Assembly: GCF_047121295.1 (NCBI RefSeq)
Contig: NZ_CP139447.1
Location: 3,906,001-3,970,000 of the forward strand
Direction of reading: 5' to 3'
Source of the DNA: Longispora sp047121295
GTDB lineage: Bacteria; Actinomycetota; Actinomycetes; Mycobacteriales; Micromonosporaceae
DNA length: 64,000 nt
The notes beneath the pieces were generated by a model. It saw only the letters and a program-made list of their open reading frames with translations. It was not told the origin of the DNA and searched no databases. The translations under genes and the position numbers were made by a program. Below are positions 7,413-15,797 of this stretch, piece by piece (position 1 is the first letter of the stretch; the number at the start of each line of letters is the position of its first letter).

Positions 7413-8768
7413 ATGCGTCCACTGCCCTGGTTCGTCGCCGTCCTCGCCACCGCCTCCCTGGTCACGGTTCCGGCCTCCCCGGCCGCCGCGGCGCTCACCC
7501 GTGACCCGGTCACGGTCGTCTACACCCGCGACCACGCCCTGCACGTCCTCAACGGCGGGGCGACCGACGACGACCTCGCCGCCCGGACCACGAAGCTGGC
7601 CGCCAGCCCCTGGGCGTTCTTCCGGGGCACCTCCCCGCTCTACTACCGCGACCTGGCCGAGCTGCTGCCGTCGGCGTACGCGACCGGGGGCGGCGACGTG
7701 TGGATCGCCGGGGACGCGCACCTGGAGAACACCGGGGCCGACCGGGGCGCGGACAACGTGGAGCAGTACCAGCTCACCGACACCGACGACGCCTGGCGCG
7801 GCTCGTGGACCTGGGAGCTGCGCCGCGAGGCGGTCGCGATCGTGCTCACCGGGCGGGCCACCGGGCGCGGCGTGGCGCAGATCGCGGCGGACGTCGACAC
7901 GCTGGTCGCGGAGTACGCGCAGTGGATCGACAAGTTCCACGGCACGAGCGACGAGCTGAATTGGCGGCTGACCGCGTCCAACACCTCCGACCTCAGCGCC
8001 GTCCTGATCGGCGACGCGGCCGGTGACCACCGCTCGGACCTGCTCGCCCGGTGGACCACGGTCAGCGGCTCGACGCGGACGTTCAAGGCGGATCCCGAGC
8101 TACAGACCGTGCCGGCGGCGACCCGGACCAGCCTGATCAACGCGGTCGCGGCCTACCGCACCACGGCGGGCGAGCCGCTGAGCCCGGCCGAGGCGGTCGT
8201 GAAGGACGTGCGGCGCCGGCTCGGCGCGGGCACCGGCAGCCTCGGCCGGTACCGGTGGTACGTCCTCATCGAGGGCGACACGTCGGCCACCGGCGACGAC
8301 CGGATCCTCGAACTCAAGCAGCAGGTCGACCCGGCGCCGAAGCAGCTCGCCCCGTCGGCTACCACCCTCACCGGTGGCCAGCGGCCGGCCCTCGCCCTGC
8401 GCTGGCTGGTCAACGAGTCCGACCCGCTCGCCGGCTGGGCGACCGTCGGCTCGGTGCCGGTGCTGGTGAAGGAGAAGTCCCCGTTCGCCGAGGACCTGGC
8501 GATCACCGACCTGACCGGCTCGGCGACGTGGGACGACACCGTCCGCGACGTCGGCCGGCTGCTCGCGGCGGCGCACTCCCGGGCGGACCAGGATCTGACG
8601 GGTACGGGCCTGAGCTACTCCGCCGACGCGGCCATCGACAACGCGATCACCTCCGTGTCGGGGCCGCAGGCGGAGACCCGGGCGTTCGCCACCTCGTACG
8701 CCGACCAGGTGGCCCTGGACTGGCAGGTGTACGTGGCGGCGAAGAACAGCGGGCGTCCGCTGTACTGA
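7413..8768 (+). CDS. Secreted DUF2252 family protein
   Basis: 451 residues. A signal peptide is evident (LPWFVAVLATASLVTVPASP then AAAALT). The mature part shows DUF2252 markers: WAFFRGTSPLYYRDLA, GDVWIAGDAHLENTGA, a D-rich segment with LRREAVAIVLTGRA, and a C-terminal AAHSRADQD. DUF2252 resembles aminoglycoside-phosphotransferase/kinase-like folds in part, but its reaction is not established. Start at 7413 is preferred because it places the signal peptide at the N-terminus; an upstream GTG at 7311 would add an Arg-rich tail. A strong hairpin follows the stop. Confidence 0.85.
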   Translation: MRPLPWFVAVLATASLVTVPASPAAAALTRDPVTVVYTRDHALHVLNGGATDDDLAARTTKLAASPWAFFRGTSPLYYRDLAELLPSAYATGGGDVWIAGDAHLENTGADRGADNVEQYQLTDTDDAWRGSWTWELRREAVAIVLTGRATGRGVAQIAADVDTLVAEYAQWIDKFHGTSDELNWRLTASNTSDLSAVLIGDAAGDHRSDLLARWTTVSGSTRTFKADPELQTVPAATRTSLINAVAAYRTTAGEPLSPAEAVVKDVRRRLGAGTGSLGRYRWYVLIEGDTSATGDDRILELKQQVDPAPKQLAPSATTLTGGQRPALALRWLVNESDPLAGWATVGSVPVLVKEKSPFAEDLAITDLTGSATWDDTVRDVGRLLAAAHSRADQDLTGTGLSYSADAAIDNAITSVSGPQAETRAFATSYADQVALDWQVYVAAKNSGRPLY

Positions 8769-8783
8769 CCCGGCCCGCGACCC

Positions 8784-8810
8784 GGCCCCTCCCGCATCCC
8801 GGGAGGGGCC
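8784..8810 (+). terminator. Terminator after the DUF2252 gene
   Basis: Arms GGCCCCTCCCG (8784-8794) and CGGGAGGGGCC (8800-8810) pair over 11 bp around a 5-base loop, 15 bases after the DUF2252 stop and just before the trp leader promoter. This separates the two transcripts. Confidence 0.75.
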
Positions 8811-8845
8811 TTCCCGGTCGTCGGGGATGCGCTAGGGTCGTCGGC

Positions 8846-8908
8846 ATGACCTCGTCGTCGAAGAACTGGTGGTGGCCCGACCTGCGGGCGGCCCCCTTCG
8901 ACGTGTGA
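8846..8908 (+). CDS. trpL: trp leader peptide (20 aa, three tandem Trp codons)
   Basis: ATG at 8846 to TGA at 8908; residues 8-10 are WWW, encoded by TGG at 8867-8875. A cluster of three Trp codons in a 20-codon frame 90 bases ahead of an anthranilate synthase gene is the signature of transcription attenuation. A plausible promoter precedes it (TAGGGT at 8833, TTCCCG at 8811). Attenuation of a trpEG gene by a leader with three Trp codons is known in Streptomyces venezuelae; here the same logic is read directly from the sequence. Confidence 0.85.
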   Translation: MTSSSKNWWWPDLRAAPFDV

Positions 8909-8943
8909 CATTCCCTGTCCCGGCCGCCTCGGTGAGGCGGCCG
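8875..8943 (+). promoter_or_regulatory. Tryptophan attenuator: 1:2, antiterminator and terminator stems
   Basis: Three mutually exclusive pairings are visible. GCCCG (8875-8879) with CGGGC (8885-8889) makes the early stem next to the Trp codons. GGCGGCC (8887-8893) with GGCCGCC (8922-8928) makes an antiterminator. CGGCCGCCTC (8921-8930) with GAGGCGGCCG (8934-8943) makes a 10-bp terminator with a GGT loop. A ribosome stalled at the Trp codons would cover the first arm and favour the antiterminator, turning the downstream gene on when Trp-tRNA is scarce. Confidence 0.8.
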
Positions 8944-8997
8944 TTGTCGTATCCGGGCAGCGGGGTCTGACCGGGGCCAGCATCCCCGGAGTACCCG

Positions 8998-10776
8998 ATG
9001 AAGGCTTTTTGTCTGTTGCACGCCCACGGCACCACCCGGCTCCTCACGGGTGGGATCCGGCACGGCAAGCTGCTGGCCGACCTGCCCCGGCCGACCGGCC
9101 TGCCCGTGGTCAGCATGGTGCCCTACAGCCAGCTCCGCGAGCGCGGCTTCGTCGTGCACGACGGCGACGAGCCGCTGATCTCGCTCGTGGCCACCGACAG
9201 CCGCGAGGTCGACCTCGACGCCCTCCTCGACGGGCCCGAGCCGAGTTTTCGGATGTCGGAGGTGACCCTGGGCACCTCCGACGCCGACTACGCCGCGATG
9301 GTCCGCCGGGTGATCGACGACGAGATCCGCCGGGGCGAGGGCTCCAACTTCCTGATCTCCCGCACCGGGAGCGCGACCATCGAGGGCTTCTCCCCCGACG
9401 TGGCCCGGACCATCTTCCGGCGGCTGGTGCGCAACGAACCGGGCGCCTACCTGACGTTCTGCTTCTTCGACGGCGAGCGGTACTTCATCGGCTCCTCCCC
9501 CGAACGGCACCTCACCTTCGTCGGCGACGAGGTGACGATGAACCCGATCAGCGGCACCCTGCCCAAGCGGCCCGGCACCGGGCGCGCCGAACTCGTCGAC
9601 TTCCTCACCGACCCGAAGGAGATCAACGAACTCTTCCAGGTCGTGGACGAGGAGCTGAAGATGATGTCGCGGATCTGCTCGGCGGGCGGGGCGGTGCGCG
9701 GGCCGTACCTCAAGGAGATGGGTTCGGTCGTGCACACCGAGTACGAGCTGGTCGGGCACAGCACCATGGACAAGGTGGACGCGTTCCGGGAGTCGATGTT
9801 CGCGGCCACGATGATCGGCAGCCCGCTGGAGAACGCCGCCCGGGTCATCCACCGGCACGAGACCACCTCCCGGCGGTACTACTCCTCCGCCCTCGTCGTA
9901 CACGGGCTCGACGAGGCCGGGGAGGAGTTCCTGGACAGCGCCATCACGATCCGGACCATGGAGGTCACCCCCGACGGGCGGGTGGCCCTGCGCAGCGGCG
10001 GCAGCATCGTCCGGGACTCCGATCCGGAGAAGGAGACCCGGGAGGCGAGCGCGAAGATGGCCGGGCTGTTGCGGGCGGTGTCCTCGGCCGAGCGGACCCC
10101 GGCGGTGCTGCCGGGGCTGGTGGACGCGCATGTCGAGAAGGTGCTGCGGTCGCGCAACGACCTGCTGTCGCGGTTCTGGACGGACGACCAGGGCGGGGCG
10201 CCCGTCGCCGGGCCCGGGGCGCGGATCCTGGTGGTGGACAACGAGGACGAGTTCACCCGGATGCTCGCCCACGTCCTGACCCACCTCGGGCACACCGTCA
10301 CCGTCCGCGACCACGACGACCCCGGGCTCGACCCGGCGGCGGCGGACCTGGTGCTGGTCGGCCCGGGCCCCGGCGACCCGACGGACCCCGACAACCCCAG
10401 GATGCGACGGGTACGCCGGCTCGTCGCCGACCTGCTCGCCGCCGACGCCCCGTTCCTCGCGGTGTGCCTCGGCCACCAGGTCGTCTGCCAGCACCTCGGG
10501 TTCGACATCGCGCCCGTGGACCCGCCGTTGCAGGGGGTGCAGAAGACCGTGGACCTGTTCGGCCGGCCGGAGGCCGTGGGGTTCTACAACACCTACTTCG
10601 CCCGGGTGCCCGCCGTGCCGCCCGCCGGGGTGCGGATCGCCGCCGACGCGCAGGGCCGGGTGGTGGCCCTGCGCGGACGGCGGTTCCGTACCTTCCAGTT
10701 CCACGTCGAGTCGGTGCTCACCACGAACTGCGTGGCGATCCTCCGCGAGGCCGTGGACGGGCTGCTGCGTCAGTAG
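8998..10776 (+). CDS. trpEG: Fused anthranilate synthase (TrpE-TrpG / PhzE-like)
   Basis: 592 residues in two parts. Residues about 90-400 form the chorismate-binding domain (GSNFLISRTGSA, FIGSSPERHLTF, NPISGTLPKRPGTG, AATMIGSPLENAARVI). After a linker, residues about 405-592 form a class I glutamine amidotransferase with VLVGPGPGDPTDP, catalytic Cys in FLAVCLGHQVVC, and QFHVES near the end. Glutamine ammonia plus chorismate gives anthranilate. The PhzE branch makes a related aminodeoxyisochorismate and is hard to separate by eye, but the WWW leader argues for tryptophan supply. It is alone, with no other trp gene downstream. Confidence 0.85.
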   Translation: MKAFCLLHAHGTTRLLTGGIRHGKLLADLPRPTGLPVVSMVPYSQLRERGFVVHDGDEPLISLVATDSREVDLDALLDGPEPSFRMSEVTLGTSDADYAAMVRRVIDDEIRRGEGSNFLISRTGSATIEGFSPDVARTIFRRLVRNEPGAYLTFCFFDGERYFIGSSPERHLTFVGDEVTMNPISGTLPKRPGTGRAELVDFLTDPKEINELFQVVDEELKMMSRICSAGGAVRGPYLKEMGSVVHTEYELVGHSTMDKVDAFRESMFAATMIGSPLENAARVIHRHETTSRRYYSSALVVHGLDEAGEEFLDSAITIRTMEVTPDGRVALRSGGSIVRDSDPEKETREASAKMAGLLRAVSSAERTPAVLPGLVDAHVEKVLRSRNDLLSRFWTDDQGGAPVAGPGARILVVDNEDEFTRMLAHVLTHLGHTVTVRDHDDPGLDPAAADLVLVGPGPGDPTDPDNPRMRRVRRLVADLLAADAPFLAVCLGHQVVCQHLGFDIAPVDPPLQGVQKTVDLFGRPEAVGFYNTYFARVPAVPPAGVRIAADAQGRVVALRGRRFRTFQFHVESVLTTNCVAILREAVDGLLRQ

Positions 10777-10916
10777 CGAAGCGTCACCGTGACGCCGGAG
10801 AACGCGGTGGGGGTCGCCCAGTCGTTCGCGCTGTAGTACAGGTCCGGGTTCCCGGTGCCGCCGAACGTGCTGACCGTCAGCGTGGTGGTGCCGGCCGGCA
10901 GGTACGCGTAGAGCTA
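10770..10916 (-). pseudogene. Remnant of a secreted-protein C-terminal domain (PPC-like)
   Basis: On the minus strand, 47 codons between an in-frame TAG (10914-10916) and a TGA (10770-10772) read like the end of a bacterial pre-peptidase C-terminal beta-sandwich: LPAGTTTLTVSTFGGTG, then NPDLYYSANDWATPT and a final VTVTLRY. There is no start codon or upstream domain, so this is the stump of a lost secreted protease or hydrolase gene. It overlaps the trpEG stop by a few bases. Confidence 0.6.
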
Positions 10917-11156
10917 GTCGAGGTTTCCGACCGTGGCCGACCGGCCGGCGCGCGCACAGTCGCGGCCGAGCGCGCGCGGGTCCGGGTCGGCGCACCGGGG
11001 CACGCTGCCTGGCGCCCCGACGGCCCGGCCGCCGACCTCGCCGACACGCTGCACCACTACGTCACCGCGTCCTACCGGGACCTGATCGCGCACGCGCCGC
11101 ACTACCAGGCGTGGGCGGCCCGGCACTACGCGGTGCCCCGGCCGTCGGCGTCGTAG
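10917..11156 (+). pseudogene. Possible plus-strand coding remnant, family unknown
   Basis: The last 45 codons before TAG at 11156 have protein-like composition (ADLADTLHHYVTASYRDLI, AHAPHYQAWAARHY) unlike the Arg-rich reading before them. No start codon with a ribosome site and no recognised family. It probably is the 3' end of a gene that lost its front. Together with the PPC-like stump next to it, the stretch 10777-11253 holds no intact gene. Confidence 0.35.
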
Positions 11157-11253
11157 GCCTGCCCTTCCCGCCGCGTAAGCTGGTGGCTCGTGTGCCCGTC
11201 CGCGATGTCACCGCGCACGCCGACGCTGTCCCGTTCGACCGAAGGACCGAGCC

Positions 11254-11553
11254 GTGCCCGACCGACCCGAGATCGTCTGCATCTGCGGCTCCACCCGGTT
11301 CGTGGACGAGATGCGTGCGGCGAACCGTGATCTGACCTTCGCGGGTGTCATCGTCGTCGCGCCCGGCGAGGCGGACGAGTTGGTCACCAGTGAGCGGAAG
11401 GCCGCGCTGGACGCCCTCCACCTGCGCAAGATCGACCTGGCTGACCGGGTTCTGGTCGTCAACCCCGGCGGGTACGTGGGCGAGTCCACGAGCCGGGAGA
11501 TCGCCTATGCCCGCGCCACCGGCAAACCGATCTCGTACACCGATCCCGTCTGA
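11254..11553 (+). CDS. Nucleoside 2-deoxyribosyltransferase-like small protein
   Basis: 99 residues starting GTG, with GAAGGA 7 nt upstream. The fold markers are IVCICGSTRFVDEM at the start (nucleotide-handling Rossmann-like strand) and a C-terminal LADRVLVVNPGGYVGEST followed by SREIAYARATGKPI, with the Glu of GES in the position of the catalytic Glu of the deoxyribosyltransferase group. These small actinobacterial proteins may act on nucleotides or bind them; the reaction here is not proven. Isolated between remnants and a convergent Hsp70-like gene. Confidence 0.65.
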   Translation: MPDRPEIVCICGSTRFVDEMRAANRDLTFAGVIVVAPGEADELVTSERKAALDALHLRKIDLADRVLVVNPGGYVGESTSREIAYARATGKPISYTDPV

Positions 11554-11614
11554 CCACGGCCCGTGACCACTCCGGTCAGGTGCCTCCACTGGGTCCAGAC
11601 CCGTGGCGACCCGC

Positions 11615-13537
11615 CTAGTAGTTCGTGCAGTCGATGACGATCTGGACCGTGTTCGACGTCCGGGCCGACGGGGTCGTGGTGCGCACCCGCATCGGGAACG
11701 TCGTGTCCCGGGTCAGGTTCTGCGCGTCGTAGCCGTGCCGGAGCGAGCGGCTGACCGAGCCCGACCCGTTGGTACGGGCGTCGCCCGACTCGGACCCGCC
11801 GTCGCCGAAGTCCACGACGTAGTGGGTGTCGGTACTCCCGGGCGAGGTCTGGATCGCGACGGTGTAGTCCACGTCGACGAACAGCCCCGGGCCGCAGAAG
11901 CCGGTGAAGTGGGTGGTCGGCGCGCTCAGCGTCGCGCCGGTCGTCTGCGCGGCCTGCGGCACCTCGGGCGCCGGCTGGGTCTGGGCCGGGCCGGCGGTCC
12001 GGGGGCCCTGCCCGGACTGCGCCGCGCCGCTGGCCGGGGCCGAGGGCTGGTTGCCGACCGGCTCCTCCTTCGCGGTCGCCCCCGGGGTGGGGCTGAGGCC
12101 GACGCCCGGCGACACGTGGCCGCCCGGGTCGGCGGTCCGCCCGGGGCCCGCAGCGCCGGTGCCCCGGTCGCCGGCGCCGTCGCCGGACAGGTACGGCGTG
12201 AGCAGGAGCAGCAGCGCCAGCACGGCGGCGATCACGGCGGGCCGCTGCCAGCGCCAGCCTGCCGGGGAACGCCCGACCGCCCAGGCGAGCGCCCTGCCCG
12301 GACCGGGAGCTCGCTCGACCCGGGTCGGGGGTTCGACCCCGCCGCCGGCTTCTTCGACTTCCGCGATTCCCCGTTCAGCCGTGTGGCCGGGCGACGGGGG
12401 TTCCCCCTCGGGCACGGGGACCGCTGGGACCACCGACGACGCTGGTGCGTCCGCCGACTCGGCGGGCACCGGGGCGCCCGGGGTCAGCAGGCTGCCCTCC
12501 GCGACGACCAGCTCCGGCTGCTCCAGGGTGGTCGGCGCGATCCCGCACGCCCGGTGCACGACCGTCGCCACCAGCGGCACCCGGCTGGCCCCGCCGACGA
12601 GGAACACCCCCGCCACCTCGGCCCACCCGATCCCCGCGTCGGCGACGGTCCGCATCATCGCCAGCGCCGTGCGGCCCAGCAGCCCGGCGACGGCAGCCTC
12701 GAACTCCTCCCGCCCGACGGGCACCTCCCGGTCGACCAGGGGCACGTGCACCAGGGCCGTCGACTGCCGCGACAGGGCCTCCTTGGCGTGCCGGGCCTCG
12801 GTCCACAGCGCGTGCCGGGCCCGCAGGTCCGCCGGGCCGTCCGGTGAGGACAGTCGACGCCAGGGTTCCGGGTCGGAACCGGCCACGGACCGCCCGACCA
12901 GGTCCACGACCACGGCGTCCAGGTCCAGGCCGCCCACGTCGAGCCCGCCGGTGGCCAGCACCTCGAACCCGGTGTCCGTGCGGCGCACGACGCTCGCGTC
13001 GAACGTGCCGGCCCCGAGGTCGTAGACCACGGCGCACCGGCCGACCGGGATGTCGGCGCCCGACCGGGACACGAAGTACGTCGCGGCGGCCACCGGTTCG
13101 GACACGAGCGCGACGTGGGCGAAGCCCGCCTCGCCGAGGGCGGCGGACAGCACCGCCCGGCGCGGCCCGGCCCAGCCCGCCGGGCAGGTCACGGTCACCT
13201 CGGCCGGTGCGGCGCCGGCCACCCGGACCGCCTCGGCCAGCACGGTCCGCAGGGTCGCCGCGACCAGTCCGGTCACCGGCACCGGTGCCGCGCCGAGCAG
13301 CACCTCGCCGTCGTCGATCCGCCGCTTCGGGTTGGGTTCGAGCCCGGCCGGGTCGCGCCGCCCCGCCCGCAGCGCGTCGGCGCCGGTGACCAGGGTGCCG
13401 TCCCCGGCCGCGTACACGGCCGAGGGCAGCAGCTCCGAGGCGCCGAAGTGCAGGGGGCGGCACCGCCCGTCGGGCCAGCGCAGCACCGCCACGGTGTGCG
13501 ACGTACCGTAGTCCACACCCAACCCGAATTCCGACAC
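11615..13537 (-). CDS. Membrane-anchored Hsp70-like protein with extracytoplasmic tail
   Basis: 640 residues. The N-terminal ATPase domain has GLGVDYGTSHTVAVL (phosphate 1), VVYDLGAGTFDASVV (phosphate 2) and VFLVGGASRVPLV (adenosine loop). The classical substrate-binding domain is absent; a Pro/Glu-rich linker leads to one membrane span (PAVIAAVLALLLLLTPYLS, about 430-450) and then roughly 190 residues outside, ending in a beta-rich domain with GFCGPGL and VIDCTNY whose two Cys could pair. The ATPase would face the cytoplasm and signal across the membrane. Start is GTG at 13537; longer frames upstream enter the CMD gene. Confidence 0.8.
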   Translation of the reverse strand: MSEFGLGVDYGTSHTVAVLRWPDGRCRPLHFGASELLPSAVYAAGDGTLVTGADALRAGRRDPAGLEPNPKRRIDDGEVLLGAAPVPVTGLVAATLRTVLAEAVRVAGAAPAEVTVTCPAGWAGPRRAVLSAALGEAGFAHVALVSEPVAAATYFVSRSGADIPVGRCAVVYDLGAGTFDASVVRRTDTGFEVLATGGLDVGGLDLDAVVVDLVGRSVAGSDPEPWRRLSSPDGPADLRARHALWTEARHAKEALSRQSTALVHVPLVDREVPVGREEFEAAVAGLLGRTALAMMRTVADAGIGWAEVAGVFLVGGASRVPLVATVVHRACGIAPTTLEQPELVVAEGSLLTPGAPVPAESADAPASSVVPAVPVPEGEPPSPGHTAERGIAEVEEAGGGVEPPTRVERAPGPGRALAWAVGRSPAGWRWQRPAVIAAVLALLLLLTPYLSGDGAGDRGTGAAGPGRTADPGGHVSPGVGLSPTPGATAKEEPVGNQPSAPASGAAQSGQGPRTAGPAQTQPAPEVPQAAQTTGATLSAPTTHFTGFCGPGLFVDVDYTVAIQTSPGSTDTHYVVDFGDGGSESGDARTNGSGSVSRSLRHGYDAQNLTRDTTFPMRVRTTTPSARTSNTVQIVIDCTNY

Positions 13538-13569
13538 GCGTGCACAATACGACAGGACGGCAAGCCCGG

Positions 13570-14055
13570 TCAGTCCAGCGCGGCGGCGAGCATGCCGGGC
13601 TCGTAGGCGCCGCCCGGGTTGCGGACGATCACGTTGAACCGGTTGGCGGCGTTGATGAAGGCGACCAGTGCGATCAGCGCGCCGAGCTGGTCGTCGTCGT
13701 AGTGCGCGCGCGCCTCGGCCCACGTCTCGTCGGACACGCCCTGGTGGGCGTCGGCGATCCGGGTGGCCTCCTCGGTGAGCGCCAGCGCGGCCCGCTCGGC
13801 GGCGGTGAACACCGTGGCCTCGCGCCAGACGGCCACCAGGTGCAGCCGGAGCGGGGTCTCGCCGGCGGCCGTGGCCTCCTTGGTGTGCATGTCGGTACAG
13901 AAGGCACAGCCGTTGATCTGGCTCGCCCGCAGGTTCACCAGCTCCTGGGTGGACTTCGGCAGCGGCGACCGGGCGATGGCCGAGCCGGCGTTGTGGAACC
14001 GCTGGGCGACCTTGGCGGCGGTCGGGCTGTCGAACAGGTTGAATCGGGCTTCCAT
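13570..14055 (-). CDS. Carboxymuconolactone decarboxylase / AhpD-like protein paired with an ECF41 sigma factor
   Basis: 161 residues, helical, with the AhpD-type redox motif INGCAFCTDMH (CxxC plus His) and an upstream E/LVNLRAS helix. Such proteins reduce peroxides or act as disulfide-type oxidoreductases; a true lactone decarboxylase role is unlikely. The gene faces away from a SigJ-like sigma factor across 171 bases. ECF41 sigma factors are known to sit next to carboxymuconolactone decarboxylase, oxidoreductase or epimerase genes and to activate them, and an ECF41-like promoter is visible (14098-14124). Start at 14055 is preceded by GAGGA. Confidence 0.88.
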   Translation of the reverse strand: MEARFNLFDSPTAAKVAQRFHNAGSAIARSPLPKSTQELVNLRASQINGCAFCTDMHTKEATAAGETPLRLHLVAVWREATVFTAAERAALALTEEATRIADAHQGVSDETWAEARAHYDDDQLGALIALVAFINAANRFNVIVRNPGGAYEPGMLAAALD

Positions 14056-14097
14056 GGCTTCGTCCTCACTCGTCTGTCGGGTAGCGAACGAACATGA

Positions 14098-14124
14098 GAT
14101 GCCGGCGGCCCGGCCCCTGTGACA
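14098..14124 (-). promoter_or_regulatory. ECF41-type promoter of the CMD gene
   Basis: On the minus strand TGTCACA (14124-14118) is followed after exactly 16 bases by CATC (14101-14098). The reported ECF41 motif is TGTCACA about 16 bases before CGTC, so this is one mismatch away. It ends about 42 bases before the CMD start. Confidence 0.6.
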
Positions 14125-14158
14125 GCGCCGCCGCGTGACGCACGACACCCGGCACCGG

Positions 14159-14185
14159 TGTCACACGGCGGCGGTGGCCGGCGTC
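14159..14185 (+). promoter_or_regulatory. ECF41-type promoter of the sigma factor gene (autoregulation)
   Basis: TGTCACA (14159-14165), 16-base spacer, CGTC (14182-14185): an exact match to the reported ECF41 target motif, 41 bases before the sigma factor start. Together with the divergent copy it predicts that the sigma factor switches on both itself and the CMD gene. Confidence 0.75.
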
Positions 14186-14226
14186 TGGTGGGGTCAGGGT
14201 CGCGCCGAGAGACAGGACCAGAGCAC

Positions 14227-15105
14227 ATGGACTCCGCCACCGAGGCGTTCGTCGCCCACCGCAATCTGCTGTTCACGGTCGCCTACGAGATGCTGGGCTC
14301 GGCCGCCGACGCCGAGGACGTGCTGCAGGAGACCTGGCTGCGCTGGGTCGGCGTGGACCTCGACACGGTCCGGGAGCACCGGGCGTACCTGGTCCGGATC
14401 ACCACCCGGCAGGCGCTGACCCGGCTGCGCACCCTGAGCCGGCGCAAGGAGTCCTACGTCGGCCCCTGGCTGCCCGAGCCGCTGCTGACGACGCCCGACG
14501 TCGCCGAGGACGTGGAGCTGGCCGACAGCGTGTCGATGGCGATGCTGCTGGTACTGGAGACCCTGGCCCCGACCGAGCGCGCCGTGTTCGTGCTGCGCGA
14601 CGTGTTCGACCTGGAGTACGACGAGATCGCCTCGGCCGTGGACAAGACCCCGGCGGCGGTCCGGCAGATCGCGCACCGGGCCCGGGCGCACGTCGCCGCC
14701 CGCCGACCGCGCGGGACCACCTCCCAAACCGAGAGCCGCGACGCCCTCGACGCGTTCCGCCGGGCGGTGGAGACCGGCGACCTCCAGGGCCTGCTCGACG
14801 TCCTCGCGCCGGACGTCGTGTTCCTCGGCGACGGCGGCGGGGTCGTGCAGGCCGTGCTCCGGCCGGTCGTGGGCGCGGACAAGGTTGCCCGGCTGCTCGC
14901 GGCCGGCCTGCCCCGGCTCCATGGTGCGGTGTCGGTCGAGCGGGTCCAGATCAACGGGGGTCCGGCGCTGATCCTCCGGCTCGGCGGGGACGTCGACAAC
15001 GTGGTGGCGGTGCGCGTGGACGACGGCCTGGTCACCGGGCTCTACGTCGTGCGCAACCCCGAGAAGCTGTCGCGGGTCGGACACGAGACGACCATGAGCC
15101 GGTAA
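14227..15105 (+). CDS. sigJ: ECF41-type RNA polymerase sigma factor (SigJ-like)
   Basis: 292 residues. Region 2 is FVAHRNLLFTVAYEMLG then ADAEDVLQETWLRW; region 4 is LETLAPTERAVFVLRDVF with the YDEIASAVDKTPAAVRQIAHRA helix-turn-helix. After about residue 165 comes a SnoaL-like domain (FRRAVETGDLQGLLDVLA, DVVFLGDGGG), the extension that replaces an anti-sigma factor in ECF41 proteins and tunes activity. C-terminal NPEKLSRV is close to the NPDKL-type segment at the end of this family. Divergent CMD gene and matched promoters support the subgroup call. The inducing signal is unknown. Confidence 0.9.
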   Translation: MDSATEAFVAHRNLLFTVAYEMLGSAADAEDVLQETWLRWVGVDLDTVREHRAYLVRITTRQALTRLRTLSRRKESYVGPWLPEPLLTTPDVAEDVELADSVSMAMLLVLETLAPTERAVFVLRDVFDLEYDEIASAVDKTPAAVRQIAHRARAHVAARRPRGTTSQTESRDALDAFRRAVETGDLQGLLDVLAPDVVFLGDGGGVVQAVLRPVVGADKVARLLAAGLPRLHGAVSVERVQINGGPALILRLGGDVDNVVAVRVDDGLVTGLYVVRNPEKLSRVGHETTMSR

Positions 15106-15165
15106 GGGCTATCGGCATGCTGACCTCCTCGCGGTAAGGTGTCCGGCCCACCAGCGGACCATACT

Positions 15166-15797
15166 ATGTGGATGATCCGGTTGGCGGTGGTCGACGACTT
15201 CCCGATGAACGTGCTCGGCTTCCAGCAGACGTTCGTGGCGGCCCCCGACGTCGAGGTCGTCGCCGGGGTCACCGACCCCGACGCGCTGCCGGCGGGGGAC
15301 GCGTTCGACGTCGTGCTGTGCGACCTGTACCTCGACGGGGGCCAGAAGCCCTCCCTGGACGTGATCGAACGGCTGGCGGCCCGGGCGCACGTCCTCGTCG
15401 TGTCCCGGTCGGGTCGGCCGCTGGACGTCCGCTCCGCGCTGGCCCGGGGCGCGCGCGGCTACCTGACCAAGCGGGCCCCCCTGGAGGAGTTCCTGCCGGC
15501 GGTGCGGACCGTGGCCGCCGGCGACATCTACCTCACCGGCGAGCTCGCCGACCTGCTGGCCGCCGCCGAGAACGCCGACCCCGGCTGTCCCCGCGCGAGC
15601 TGGAGGTGGTGGAGCTGATCGCCAGCGGGCTGGCCAACAAGCAGATCGCCGCCCGACTGTCCATCGACTCGTCCACGGTCGACACCTACATAGACCGGAT
15701 CAAACGCAAGTTGGGGGTACGCGGGAACAGGGTCGTCCTGGCGTTGGAGGCCCTGCGGCTGCACTACCCGGACTTTCCGGCCGGCGAGGCCCGGTGA
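15166..15797 (+). pseudogene. NarL/LuxR-type response regulator, disrupted by a one-base frameshift
   Basis: The receiver domain reads from 15166: LAVVDDFP acidic pair, phospho-acceptor Asp in VVLCDLYLDGG, and the Lys of GYLTKRAP. In that frame it runs out at 15618. The LuxR-type DNA-binding domain (LSPRELEVVELIASGLANKQ, then SSTVDTYIDRIKRKLG) is intact in another frame to 15797. The switch lies in the C-run at 15579-15582; one extra C would join both parts into about 210 residues. This may be a sequencing error, a real mutation, or slippage. The stop overlaps the next kinase start (GTGA), so it belongs with the two kinases downstream. Confidence 0.75.
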
